A program made the translations under genes and the position numbers. Shown piece after piece: positions 54,460-62,386 of a stretch of DNA of 64,000 bases (the stretch's first letter is position 1; each line of letters starts with the position of its first letter). Source of the stretch: Bog-159 sp035499555 (lineage in GTDB: Bacteria; Acidobacteriota; Terriglobia; Bryobacterales; Bryobacteraceae); the NCBI GenBank assembly GCA_035499555.1, contig DATJYO010000051.1:1-64000 (forward strand). The letters run 5' to 3'. The notes beneath the pieces were generated by a model. That model was not told the origin of the DNA. It ran no database searches and saw only the letters and a program-made list of their open reading frames with translations.

Positions 54460-57400
54460 ATGCCACGTTACGCATATTGGCTAGCCCTGGCAGTTCTATT
54501 GCTGGGCACCACCGCTGCTTGGGGGCAAAGCCAGAACGGTAGCCTGACTGGTCAGGTTACGGATAAAACGGGGGCGTCCATACCGAACGCAACCGTCACC
54601 CTGACGTCCACGGAACGACACATTCCGCAGACCACTCAAACGGATTCCGAGGGCCGGTACTCGTTTCCGAATGACCCGCCCGGCACATACGATCTGACCG
54701 TGGATGCTACAGGATTCAAGCAGTACGTGCAGCATGGCATCCAAATCGCCGTCAGTCAGGCAGTGCGCGCGGATGCCACGATGGAGGTCGGCGACAACAC
54801 CACCAAGGTGGAGGTGACCGCCGAAGTCCAGCAGCTCAATATGGATAACGGCGCCAAGCAGGAAGGTGTGGCGCCCCAGATCGTCAACGATCTGCCGCTG
54901 CTGGTTTCCGCCGGTACGCCGCGGAATGCTCTGCAATTTGCGAGCTTCCTGCCCGGCGTCAACACCGGCACCAGCGTGCAGGCGTTCAACGCCCGCATCA
55001 ATGGCGGCTTGAAGATGGGCGACGAAGCCGTGATGGACGGCGTCAGCATGCAGGAAGGCACCATGTCCCAGAGCGGCATCGTTTCCTTCTTTGACTTTGC
55101 GCAGACGCCCGACATGGTGCAGGAAGTGCGGCTGATGACCTCCAGTTACGAGCCCGAGTACGGCACCACCACGGGCGGAGTCATGATCGTCACCACCAAG
55201 AGCGGCACCGACCAGATTCACGCCAGCGCATTCGAGTACCTCCGCAACCGGGACTTCAACGCCACCCCGTTCACCAACAACCGCGGGGCAGGCGATCAAC
55301 GGCCCAAGGACAACGAGAATGAGTACGGCTTTTCCGGCGGCCTGCCCATCAAGCTGAAATTCCTGCCGTTCGTTTGGGGGCCGAAGCACAAAACGTACTT
55401 CTTCAACGACACCGAGTTCCTGCGTTCGCTGGGCGGCGCCAGCCGTCCGCTGGTTACGATTCCCTCGGTGCAGGACCGCTCCGGCAACTTCTCGGACTGG
55501 AGCACGCCCATCTATGACCCGCGCTCGGAGACCATTTCCAACGGCGTCATCTCCCGTGTTCCGTTTTCTGGAAACCAGATCCCGGCCAGCGAGCAAAGCG
55601 CCCTGGCGCTGCAGTGGATGAAGTACCTGCCGACTCCCACGAGTTCGGGCGCGTTCAACAATTACCTGGCACAGCCCATCTCGGACGGCATTCTGTCAAA
55701 CCTCAACGAATACCTGTTCCGGGTGGACCACTATTGGGGGGAAAAGGATCATTTCTTTTTCACCATCTGGCGCCAACTGACTCAGCCCAACGAGCAGTGC
55801 ACCATGCCGGTCGAACTCTGTACTTCCAGCCCTGCAAATCCGGAGGACGCCTGGGTGAACCGCTTCAATTGGGACCACATCTTCAGTCCCACGGTTTTGA
55901 GCCACTTCGCCTATGGCTATCTGAACCGGAACGAAGGCTACGGGTCGGTCACCGGCCAGAACCCGGCGGATCTTCCGCACATCCCGAACGCAGCCGCCTA
56001 TAATGCTTCGCCGGCCGCCAACTTCAGCGGAAACGGAATATCCAACTTTGCCGGTTGGGGCAACACGCAGGGTTATGGTCCCCTGAACAAGTCCACCCGT
56101 CCCAGCCACGTGGTCAACGAGTTAGTGAGTTGGGTGCACGGGGCGCATACCATCAAATTCGGCGGCGAGTACCGCCATTTGCAGCAGGTCTTCCGGAACA
56201 ACAACAACCAGTCCGGAACCCTCGACTTCACTCAAGGTTCCACCGGGCTTCCCGGCACCGATAGCGGGAATCCGTTCGCCAGTTTCCTCACCGGGGCCGT
56301 GGACTATGGCAACCTGAGTGTCCTGAATATCGCCAGATACGGCGCTCTGCAGCGCGCCTACAACTTCCACATCGGCGACACCTGGAAGATGACCCCCAAG
56401 CTGACCCTCAATTACGGTCTGCGCTGGGACAAATTCTCGCCAACTTGGGAGACCAGCGACTACATGTCGTTCTTCTCCTTCAAGGCCAACCCGGATGCGG
56501 GCGGCCTGCCGGGCAGTGTCGTTTATTCCGGCAACAAGTGGGGTGACGCCAGCGCCGGTGTGCGGTATCCGGAAAACGAATGGAACGGCGCCTTTGCTCC
56601 CAGGCTGGGCGTGGCATACGCGGTCAGCGACAAGACCGTGGTGCGCGCGGGCTACGGCCTCTTCTACACGCAGGCCTTTTATCCCGGCTGGGGCGGCGGC
56701 ATGTCGCTCGATGGGTTCAATCCTAACGTGGCCTTCAACGATTCGATTGGCGGCTACGAGCCGGCGTTCTACATGGACAGTGGCTTCCCCGCGTACAACA
56801 AGGCGGAGAACATCACCCTGGGCGCCGACAACGGCACCGGTGGTCCGCAATACCGTCCGGCCTATGCGAACCACCTCTCCAATACGCAGCAGTGGAACCT
56901 GACCGTCGAGCACCGGTTCGGAGAGAAGGGTTTCGCCAGCATCGCCTATGTGGCCAGCAAGGGCACACACCTGCCCTCCACGCTGCAGCCGCTGAACGTG
57001 CTGAACCCCAGTCTGCTTTCCATGGGGAGTGAACTCAATGCGGCGTTCACGCCGACCACCACCTCCCTGTTTGGCGTCAGCCAGCCCTATGCCGGCTGGG
57101 CCCAACAGTTACTGACCGTCGGCGGTTGCGCGCCCACGGTGGCGCAGGCGCTGCTTCCGTTCCCGCAATACTGCGGCGGGCTCACCGGAATTAACGAAAA
57201 TGAAGGAACCTCCCACTACAACTCCATGCAGATGAAGTATGGCAGGAACCTTTCCGGCGGTCTGTACGTGGAAGGGAACTATACGCTCTCGCGTCTGACG
57301 ACGGATGCCGCTTCGACGACGCAGTCTGGCGCCGCCGGTTATGGCGCGGTGGGCAACATCATCAGTCCGTACCAAGGCAGCCGCAACATGGCGCTTTCCC

Positions 57401-58002
57401 CGGACGACATTCCCAACATGGTCTCAGTTATGGCCGTGTACGATCTGCCATTCGGGAGAGGCAAACAGTACTACAACTCCGGAGGCCCGCTGGGAACGAT
57501 TCTGGGTGGCTGGACGCTGGCCTCCACCATGAAGTTCACTTCGGGCATGCCGCTGTATTTCTGGGATTCGGCGGTGTGCGGTGTTCCCTCGCAATTCCGG
57601 GCGGCCTGCATCCCCGCGATCTCGGGTAACGTCCTGGCGCAATCGTGGGGCAACGTCGATGTGAACAAGCCGATGTACAATGCTTCGGCCTTCACGCCCT
57701 CATCGCAGTTCAACGGCTTCTACCTGGGCACCGGTCCGCGCGTGAGCCACGTGCGCGGTTCGGGTTATCGCGACGTCAACCTGTCGTTGGCGCGCAAGTT
57801 CGCCATCAAGGAGCGGCTGCATTTCGAAATCCGGGCGGAGGCTTTCAACCTCTTTAACACCCACTATTTCACGTGCGACGGCCAGGCCTTCGGCGACTGC
57901 ATACCGTTCAACAACGATCCGTCCAGCTCGTCTTTCGGCAGTTGGAACGGTACGGTCACCGTGCCGCGCAACATCCAGTTGGTCGGACGCGTCGAGTTCT
58001 GA
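54460..58002 (+). CDS. Oar-like TonB-dependent outer-membrane receptor (LacI-linked)
   Basis: A 1180-residue outer-membrane receptor. A signal peptide (MPRYAYWLALAVLLLG) is followed by a carboxypeptidase-regulatory-like domain (GSLTGQVTDKTGASIPNATV, about 27-110). The plug has VEVTAEVQQLN, VMDGVSMQEG and TTGGVMIVTTKSGTDQIHA. A long barrel ends NIQLVGRVEF with the terminal Phe. I chose ATG at 54460 because GGGAGG lies six bases before it, although the frame is open from 54409. It is the only gene on this promoter and is followed by a strong terminator. LacI linkage suggests carbohydrate uptake. Confidence 0.92.
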   Translation: MPRYAYWLALAVLLLGTTAAWGQSQNGSLTGQVTDKTGASIPNATVTLTSTERHIPQTTQTDSEGRYSFPNDPPGTYDLTVDATGFKQYVQHGIQIAVSQAVRADATMEVGDNTTKVEVTAEVQQLNMDNGAKQEGVAPQIVNDLPLLVSAGTPRNALQFASFLPGVNTGTSVQAFNARINGGLKMGDEAVMDGVSMQEGTMSQSGIVSFFDFAQTPDMVQEVRLMTSSYEPEYGTTTGGVMIVTTKSGTDQIHASAFEYLRNRDFNATPFTNNRGAGDQRPKDNENEYGFSGGLPIKLKFLPFVWGPKHKTYFFNDTEFLRSLGGASRPLVTIPSVQDRSGNFSDWSTPIYDPRSETISNGVISRVPFSGNQIPASEQSALALQWMKYLPTPTSSGAFNNYLAQPISDGILSNLNEYLFRVDHYWGEKDHFFFTIWRQLTQPNEQCTMPVELCTSSPANPEDAWVNRFNWDHIFSPTVLSHFAYGYLNRNEGYGSVTGQNPADLPHIPNAAAYNASPAANFSGNGISNFAGWGNTQGYGPLNKSTRPSHVVNELVSWVHGAHTIKFGGEYRHLQQVFRNNNNQSGTLDFTQGSTGLPGTDSGNPFASFLTGAVDYGNLSVLNIARYGALQRAYNFHIGDTWKMTPKLTLNYGLRWDKFSPTWETSDYMSFFSFKANPDAGGLPGSVVYSGNKWGDASAGVRYPENEWNGAFAPRLGVAYAVSDKTVVRAGYGLFYTQAFYPGWGGGMSLDGFNPNVAFNDSIGGYEPAFYMDSGFPAYNKAENITLGADNGTGGPQYRPAYANHLSNTQQWNLTVEHRFGEKGFASIAYVASKGTHLPSTLQPLNVLNPSLLSMGSELNAAFTPTTTSLFGVSQPYAGWAQQLLTVGGCAPTVAQALLPFPQYCGGLTGINENEGTSHYNSMQMKYGRNLSGGLYVEGNYTLSRLTTDAASTTQSGAAGYGAVGNIISPYQGSRNMALSPDDIPNMVSVMAVYDLPFGRGKQYYNSGGPLGTILGGWTLASTMKFTSGMPLYFWDSAVCGVPSQFRAACIPAISGNVLAQSWGNVDVNKPMYNASAFTPSSQFNGFYLGTGPRVSHVRGSGYRDVNLSLARKFAIKERLHFEIRAEAFNLFNTHYFTCDGQAFGDCIPFNNDPSSSSFGSWNGTVTVPRNIQLVGRVEF

Positions 58003-58029
58003 CCCCTGCAGTATCGTTGAAGTATTTGA

Positions 58030-58059
58030 GGGACAGGCCTTCGGGCCTGTCCCTTTTTT
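58030..58059 (+). terminator. Rho-independent terminator after the TonB receptor
   Basis: GGGACAGGCC and GGCCTGTCCC make a perfect ten-base stem with a TTCG tetraloop, directly followed by TTTTTT. This is a strong intrinsic terminator, 28 bases after the stop codon. Confidence 0.95.
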
Positions 58060-58132
58060 GTTTCCCCGGCCTGACTTCCTGACCCGCCCCAGGGGTCTTT
58101 TTCGGCCCTCCCGCCGTATACAGCATAGTGTT

Positions 58133-58738
58133 ATGATCCTCGCGGCGGCCATGAATCCGGAGGCGTTGAGCGGCGTGGAAGATACCATCGTGAAGTTGCG
58201 GCGGGGCGACCCCGACGCCTTGACGGCGGTGATTTCCCGCTATCAGCACCGCCTGTTCCGGTACCTTTTGCGGCTGGTACGCGAGCCGGCGGCTGCCGAC
58301 GACCTGTTTCAGCAGACCTGGCTGCGGGTGATGGAGAAGATCGGCCGCTACGACGCCCATCGCAGTTTCGAGGCCTGGTTGTTCTCCGTAGCGCACAATC
58401 TGGCCATCGATTTCTGGCGGGCAAAGCGCGGCGAGAGTCTGGACGATCCGGGCGAAACGAACGATCCGCCGGCGGTCCGGCTGCGCGCCGGCGAGCCGGA
58501 TGCACTGGAACGGCTGCTGGACTTCGAACGCGGCGCCATGCTGGCGGCGTGCATCGGCACCCTGCCCGCCATCCACCGCGAGATTCTGACGCTGCGCTTC
58601 GAAGAGGATATGAAGCTGGAAGCCATCGCGGAGGTGGCCGGCATCCCGCTTGCGACGGTGAAGAGCCGCCTGCGGCGGGCCCTGGAAGGCTTGCGGGCGG
58701 CCATGGAATCGCGGCAGGCAGGAGGGAGGAGCGCATGA
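58133..58738 (+). CDS. ECF-type RNA polymerase sigma factor
   Basis: A sigma factor of about 201 residues. Region 2 has ISRYQHRLFRYLLRLVREPAAADDLFQQTWLRVMEK and AWLFSVAHNLAIDFWR. Region 4 has LPAIHREILTLRFEEDMKLEAIAEVAG and an HTH ending ATVKSRLRRALEGLR. The start may be ATG at 58133 or 58151; neither has a clear Shine-Dalgarno. Its stop overlaps the anti-sigma gene by four bases. Confidence 0.92.
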   Translation: MILAAAMNPEALSGVEDTIVKLRRGDPDALTAVISRYQHRLFRYLLRLVREPAAADDLFQQTWLRVMEKIGRYDAHRSFEAWLFSVAHNLAIDFWRAKRGESLDDPGETNDPPAVRLRAGEPDALERLLDFERGAMLAACIGTLPAIHREILTLRFEEDMKLEAIAEVAGIPLATVKSRLRRALEGLRAAMESRQAGGRSA

Positions 58739-59208
58739 GCGAGCACGACACCATCAGGGAATGGATGCCTCTGGCGGCCGGCGGAGCGCTCGACCCGCAG
58801 CAACAGCGGCGGCTGGAAGAGCACGCCCGGGTATGCGCGGAATGCCGGCGCGAGCTGGAGGTCTGGAGCGGGTACGCGCAAGGTTTGCGGCAACTCCCGC
58901 AACCGGGGCTGCCCGCGCAACTGGTGGAGCGCACCCGCGCGCGGGTCTGGCAGGACCGCGCGACCGCGGCGGACCGCCGCTGGGACGAGCTGATGCTGGC
59001 GGCCCTGGCGTTGTTTGCCTGGACGGTCGGCCTGACGTTCTGGTTTGTGCTGCGCATCTTTACGGGCGGGGCGCTGGTGATCATGGGAGCGAACCTGGTG
59101 CGTTTCGGTACGTGGTCCGCGGTTTCGACCCTGTTCGTCTGGCTGACCGCCGCCGTGGCGGCCCTGGCGTTGGGAAGGCGCCGCCGTGAATTGAGGAGAG
59201 CTATATGA
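58735..59208 (+). CDS. Zinc-finger anti-sigma factor
   Basis: A 157-residue membrane anti-sigma factor. The cytoplasmic N-terminus has the ZAS motif EEHARVCAECRREL (His-x3-Cys-x2-Cys, about residue 30). Two transmembrane segments follow: ALALFAWTVGLTFWFVL, then a C-terminal one around VSTLFVWLTAAVAALAL. GGAGGGAGGA lies before its ATG. It overlaps the sigma gene, the standard partner arrangement. Confidence 0.88.
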   Translation: MSEHDTIREWMPLAAGGALDPQQQRRLEEHARVCAECRRELEVWSGYAQGLRQLPQPGLPAQLVERTRARVWQDRATAADRRWDELMLAALALFAWTVGLTFWFVLRIFTGGALVIMGANLVRFGTWSAVSTLFVWLTAAVAALALGRRRRELRRAI

Positions 59209-59702
59209 GCCGCTTTCGTCAGGAAATGGATCTGATCCCGCGGACGGCCTGGGCTATCGCTGTCTGCGTCTGGCTGGCCTTCTTTCTGCTCATGATGGAG
59301 TTTCCGTTCCGCGCGGATCCGGAGATGCGGTACTGGCCGCTAGCCGGCAAATTGGCCGTATCGGTCCTGCCGGGTATACCGCTCTTCGTGCTGGTGCTGA
59401 TGATCGGCTACGTCAACATGGATGCCAGGCGGCGCGGCATGCGGTACGTCTTGTGGACGCTGCTGGCCACCTTCATCCCCAACGCCATCGGCATCATTCT
59501 GTATTTCGTCTTGCGTGAGCCGCTGCTGAAGCCCTGCGCACAATGCGGATTCCAGGCGCGCGCGGGCTTTGCCTTCTGTCCGAAATGCGGCGCGGCGCTA
59601 TCGCGGGCGTGTCCGCAATGCCGCCTTCCGGTGGAACCGGGCTGGACGCATTGCGCCCACTGCGGCGCGGCGCTTCCGGCCCCCCGAGAGCTCAGCGCTT
59701 AA
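59205..59702 (+). CDS. Membrane protein with C-terminal double zinc ribbon
   Basis: A 165-residue protein. Three hydrophobic segments (AWAIAVCVWLAFFLLMM; LPGIPLFVLVLMIGYV; LLATFIPNAIGIILYFVL) precede two zinc ribbons with four Cys pairs: CAQC, CPKC, CPQC and CAHC. The start overlaps the anti-sigma stop by four bases, so it belongs to the same operon and may be a regulatory or structural partner. Its function is unknown. Confidence 0.82.
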   Translation: MSRFRQEMDLIPRTAWAIAVCVWLAFFLLMMEFPFRADPEMRYWPLAGKLAVSVLPGIPLFVLVLMIGYVNMDARRRGMRYVLWTLLATFIPNAIGIILYFVLREPLLKPCAQCGFQARAGFAFCPKCGAALSRACPQCRLPVEPGWTHCAHCGAALPAPRELSA

Positions 59703-59904
59703 ACCATTTGATGGGCGCCAGGAGGAAGTAGACCACAACGCAGCACCAGAAGTCGATGGCCAAGCCCCAGTCGATCTTGAATGGCACGTGCCGGCCCGCC
59801 ACCGGCAGGAACCGGTCGAACTCGAAATAAACCGCGTTCCCCAACACCACCGCGGCGAAGCTGTGCCAGAATTGGCGCCACGAAAACAACCGGCGCTCAG
59901 CCAT
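59692..59904 (-). CDS. Small membrane protein
   Basis: A 70-residue protein with two hydrophobic segments (HSFAAVVLGNAVYFEF and AIDFWCCVVVYFLLAPI) and a basic end (KWFKR). It overlaps the response-regulator stop by eight bases and the zinc-ribbon gene end by 11 bases in convergent orientation. There is no recognised family; coupling to the regulator supports it being real. Confidence 0.6.
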   Translation of the reverse strand: MAERRLFSWRQFWHSFAAVVLGNAVYFEFDRFLPVAGRHVPFKIDWGLAIDFWCCVVVYFLLAPIKWFKR

Positions 59905-60301
59905 CCGCGGGCCTTTCGGTGGGTAGACCGTTCCAAGGCGAATCGAGTACCTGGCGGACCTTTTCCACCAGGTCGACCGAAGTAAAGGGCTTGGCCAGAA
60001 AGGCCAGCGACTCCCGGCCCAGGCGCTGCATCAGGGGCTCGTCGGTATAGCCGGACATCACCAGAATGCGCAGGGCCGGCCGGGCGCGCCGCAACCGCTC
60101 CGCCAACTCGGAGCCGGCCATGTGGGGCATCACCAGGTCGGTCAGCACCAGTTCAATGGAATCGGGGTGGGTCTCGCAAAGCCGCAAAGCGTCCCGGCCG
60201 TCGCAGGCTTCGAGCACGCGATAGCCGTTCTGCACCAGCATGCGGCACACCAGGTTACGAACCGCGTCCCCATCCTCCACTACCAGGATCGTCTCTCTCA
60301 C
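59897..60301 (-). CDS. Single-domain response regulator
   Basis: A 134-residue receiver domain without an output domain, CheY-like. The acidic pocket is VVEDGD at the N-terminus, the phospho-acceptor Asp is in LVLTDLVMP near residue 55, Thr/Ser is in VMSGYTDEP, and the conserved Lys is in LAKPFT. The start is GTG at 60301, with GGGAG about six bases upstream. No histidine kinase is adjacent. It may signal by protein contact. Confidence 0.92.
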   Translation of the reverse strand: MRETILVVEDGDAVRNLVCRMLVQNGYRVLEACDGRDALRLCETHPDSIELVLTDLVMPHMAGSELAERLRRARPALRILVMSGYTDEPLMQRLGRESLAFLAKPFTSVDLVEKVRQVLDSPWNGLPTERPADG

Positions 60302-60331
60302 CGGATCTCCCGTGGGTCGCCGAAGTTCGCG

Positions 60332-60511
60332 TTACTGTACGTGCATGGCATCGCCAAAATAGGCCAGAATCTGACCGGAGCAGCGCAGGCAGGCTTCCTC
60401 CTCATCCGGATCGCGGGCCTCCGTGCGGATCAATTCCTGGTCTTCGAAAGCCAAGCTGCGTCCGCAGATCCAATCGTCCCCATCTCGGATGTGAATGTGG
60501 TTGAACTCCAT
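60332..60511 (-). CDS. 59-residue CxxC protein
   Basis: A short open frame of 59 codons with an ATG at 60511 and stop at 60332. It is acidic, begins MEFNHIHIRDGDDWICG and contains CLRCSG near residue 45, with three Cys in all. Coding-like codon choice and the CxxC pair suggest a genuine small metal or redox protein, but there is no recognised family and no obvious ribosome site. A TATACA/TACACT box lies about 15 bases upstream. Confidence 0.55.
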   Translation of the reverse strand: MEFNHIHIRDGDDWICGRSLAFEDQELIRTEARDPDEEEACLRCSGQILAYFGDAMHVQ

Positions 60512-60547
60512 CGCGTGTCTATCCTCAGTGTATACAGCGTTTTCGAG

Positions 60548-60614
60548 TTGCGGCGGCGGCGTCTTCGCTGCTAGAATCTTATTTTACCTGCCGCTCGCCA
60601 CCCGTGCGGGTGGA
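60548..60614 (+). promoter_or_regulatory. rpmB promoter and leader hairpin
   Basis: TTGCGG (60548-60553) and an extended -10 TGCTAGAAT (60569-60577) are separated by 18 bases. The leader then holds CCACCC-GTGC-GGGTGG (60598-60613), a six-base stem with a four-base loop, about 30 bases before the ATG. It could be a ribosomal-protein leader element. Confidence 0.5.
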
Positions 60615-60642
60615 TTGAAATCGATTGAGGAGATTTTGTAGT

Positions 60643-60834
60643 ATGGCACGAGTTTGCGACGTATGCGGCCGCGGTCCGCAATTTGGCCACCGCATCAGTC
60701 ATGCGCACAACGTTACCAAGCGCCGCTGGAATCTGAATTTGCAGTCGGTGCGCGCGGTGGTCAATGGGGCCACCAAACGGCTGCGGGTGTGCACATCCTG
60801 CATCCGCTCCGGCAAGATTCAGAAGGCCGCCTGA
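60643..60834 (+). CDS. rpmB: 50S ribosomal protein L28, zinc-binding form
   Basis: A 63-residue ribosomal protein. MARVCDVCGRGPQFGHRISHAHNVTKRRWNLNLQ is typical, and CTSCIRSGKIQK completes the C-terminus. Two CxxC pairs (CDVC and CTSC) show it is the zinc-containing (C+) paralogue. GAGGAG lies about 11 bases before the ATG. It is transcribed alone. Confidence 0.97.
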   Translation: MARVCDVCGRGPQFGHRISHAHNVTKRRWNLNLQSVRAVVNGATKRLRVCTSCIRSGKIQKAA

Positions 60835-60869
60835 CGGGCCGGCCCGAGCAGGCCCAGCCGCTCCCAATT

Positions 60870-61400
60870 TCAAATAAACATCTCTTCGTCTTGCGTGACG
60901 TGGTCGGGTGAGTTGTGCCGTCCGCCCTGGGCGTACGTGCTGAACGCGGCTTTCACGCCGGCTACCAGTCCGCCCACTTCCTTGACCGGTTTCATCACCG
61001 CGCCCTTGACCGCGTCGGTGGCGTGCTCCACCTGGTCTACGGTGTGACCGACGGTTTCATCGATCTGCGCGATACGCACTTTAGCGCGCGCGTTAGCGTC
61101 ATCGATGAGTTCTCCGATGCGTTCGGTGTGTTCACGGGCGGCCTTGACGACCAGCAAGGCTTCCGCGGTGATGCCGGCAACCTTGGTACGGTTCTCGTCC
61201 AGGATCTGATCCAGGTTCGACAGGGCGGATTCCAGATGCGTCAGAATAGGATTGATCCGGCCTTCCGCCTCTTTAGCGGACTCTCCGGCTTTCTTTCCGG
61301 CGCGAAAGAGGGCCGACAGAACCACCGCCTGCCAGATACATCCGGCACAGGCCAGCAACACACCGATGGTGACGACCCATCGGAAGACGTCATCAGACAT
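60870..61400 (-). CDS. Membrane-anchored coiled-coil protein (DUF948-like)
   Basis: A 176-residue protein. One N-terminal transmembrane segment (WVVTIGVLLACAGCIWQAVVL) is followed by a long amphipathic helical tail (LTHLESALSNLDQILDENRT, and VGHTVDQVEHATDAVKGAV) typical of DUF948-type envelope proteins. GGGAG lies before the ATG. It follows the YtxH-like gene on the same strand by 23 bases, so the two are probably cotranscribed. Confidence 0.78.
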   Translation of the reverse strand: MSDDVFRWVVTIGVLLACAGCIWQAVVLSALFRAGKKAGESAKEAEGRINPILTHLESALSNLDQILDENRTKVAGITAEALLVVKAAREHTERIGELIDDANARAKVRIAQIDETVGHTVDQVEHATDAVKGAVMKPVKEVGGLVAGVKAAFSTYAQGGRHNSPDHVTQDEEMFI

Positions 61401-61423
61401 TGGAGAACTCTCCCAGAGATCCG

Positions 61424-61729
61424 TTAATGAGCCGGTCCGTCCGTAGCGGGTTTCGGCGCGGTAGCGTCGCGGTAGGCCTGCTTGCCGGCTTCGAGCGCGT
61501 CGGCAATGGTATCCCGCTGGCGGTTGATCGCCTCTTTGCCCTTATTGATCAGATCGCCGGCCGAGTCACGCAGGTCGGTGCTGCGTTGCTTCAGGTAGTC
61601 CGTGCCTTCCTCGGTCTTATCTTTGATGAGCTGGCGCGTCTCCGCGCCGGATTTTGGAGCGAACAGCAGACCGATTCCGATACCTACTCCCAAGCCCAGC
61701 AAGAAACTGGATAGTCCGTTCTTATCCAT
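61424..61729 (-). CDS. YtxH-like general stress membrane protein
   Basis: A 101-residue protein. The N-terminus FLLGLGVGIGIGLLFAPKSGAETRQLIKDKTEEGT is the characteristic YtxH motif (glycine-rich membrane segment then charged helix). The rest is a charged helix. GGGAGG lies just before the ATG. It is probably an envelope/stress protein working with the downstream coiled-coil protein. Confidence 0.85.
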   Translation of the reverse strand: MDKNGLSSFLLGLGVGIGIGLLFAPKSGAETRQLIKDKTEEGTDYLKQRSTDLRDSAGDLINKGKEAINRQRDTIADALEAGKQAYRDATAPKPATDGPAH

Positions 61730-61796
61730 CTCATTTCCTCCCTTTCAGCCATTAGTATAACCCGCACAGCCACGGTGACATGGTACACTCGATTCC

Positions 61797-62351
61797 ATCA
61801 GTAATCCAAAGCGAGGGCCAAAACACACCCGCCTGGAAGGGGCGGGACTGTGGGAGTATGCGCTCCGCGTACTTGCCGGGCGCGCGCATTCGAGCGGCGA
61901 GCTGAGGGAAAAGCTGCGCCGCAAGGCCGAACACGCCGCTGACGTCGATCCCACCATTGCACGTCTGAAAGAGTACGGTTACCTGAACGACCGGAAATTC
62001 GCCGAGAGCTTTGCGGCGGCGCGTCTCGAAAACGAAGGGCTGGGCAAAACGCGCGTGCTAGCGGATCTGTCGCGCCGGCGGGTGGCTCCCGCGGTGGCCC
62101 AGCAGACTGTGGGCAAGGTCTATCAGGAGGTGGATGAAACCGCGCTGGCCGAGGAATTCGTACGGCGCAAGTTTCGCATGGCTTCGCGCGACACCCTTTT
62201 TCAGGACGAGAAGGAGATGGCTTCGGCGTACCGGCGCCTGATGCGCGCCGGCTTCCGGCCGGGTACGGCCCTGGCGGTGCTGAAGAAGTTCGCGCGAAAT
62301 CCGGAACTGCTGGATGGCTTCGAACCCCCGGCCGAAACCGCGGAAGAGTAA
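61797..62351 (+). CDS. recX: RecX regulatory protein (start uncertain)
   Basis: About 180 residues of RecX, the modulator of RecA filaments. The three-helix repeats are visible: LWEYALRVLAGRAHSSGELREKLRRKA, then YGYLNDRKFAESFAAARLENEGLGKTRVLADL, then FVRRKFR and the C-terminal AYRRLMRAGFRPGTALAVLKKF. No ATG, GTG or TTG exists in frame between the upstream stop (61776) and codon 62055, although homology begins by about 61836. It may use a rare start such as ATC at 61797, or a base is missing relative to an ATG at 61780 in another frame. Start therefore approximate. Confidence 0.8.
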   Translation: MSNPKRGPKHTRLEGAGLWEYALRVLAGRAHSSGELREKLRRKAEHAADVDPTIARLKEYGYLNDRKFAESFAAARLENEGLGKTRVLADLSRRRVAPAVAQQTVGKVYQEVDETALAEEFVRRKFRMASRDTLFQDEKEMASAYRRLMRAGFRPGTALAVLKKFARNPELLDGFEPPAETAEE

Positions 62352-62386
62352 TCCATCGTCGGTACGCCGGAAACCGCCACACGCGG

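Noticed and set aside
60598..60620. CCACCC hairpin followed by GGATTGAAA resembling a CRISPR repeat end
   Set aside because: Single copy with no spacing repeats and no cas genes nearby; it fits an rpmB leader hairpin better.
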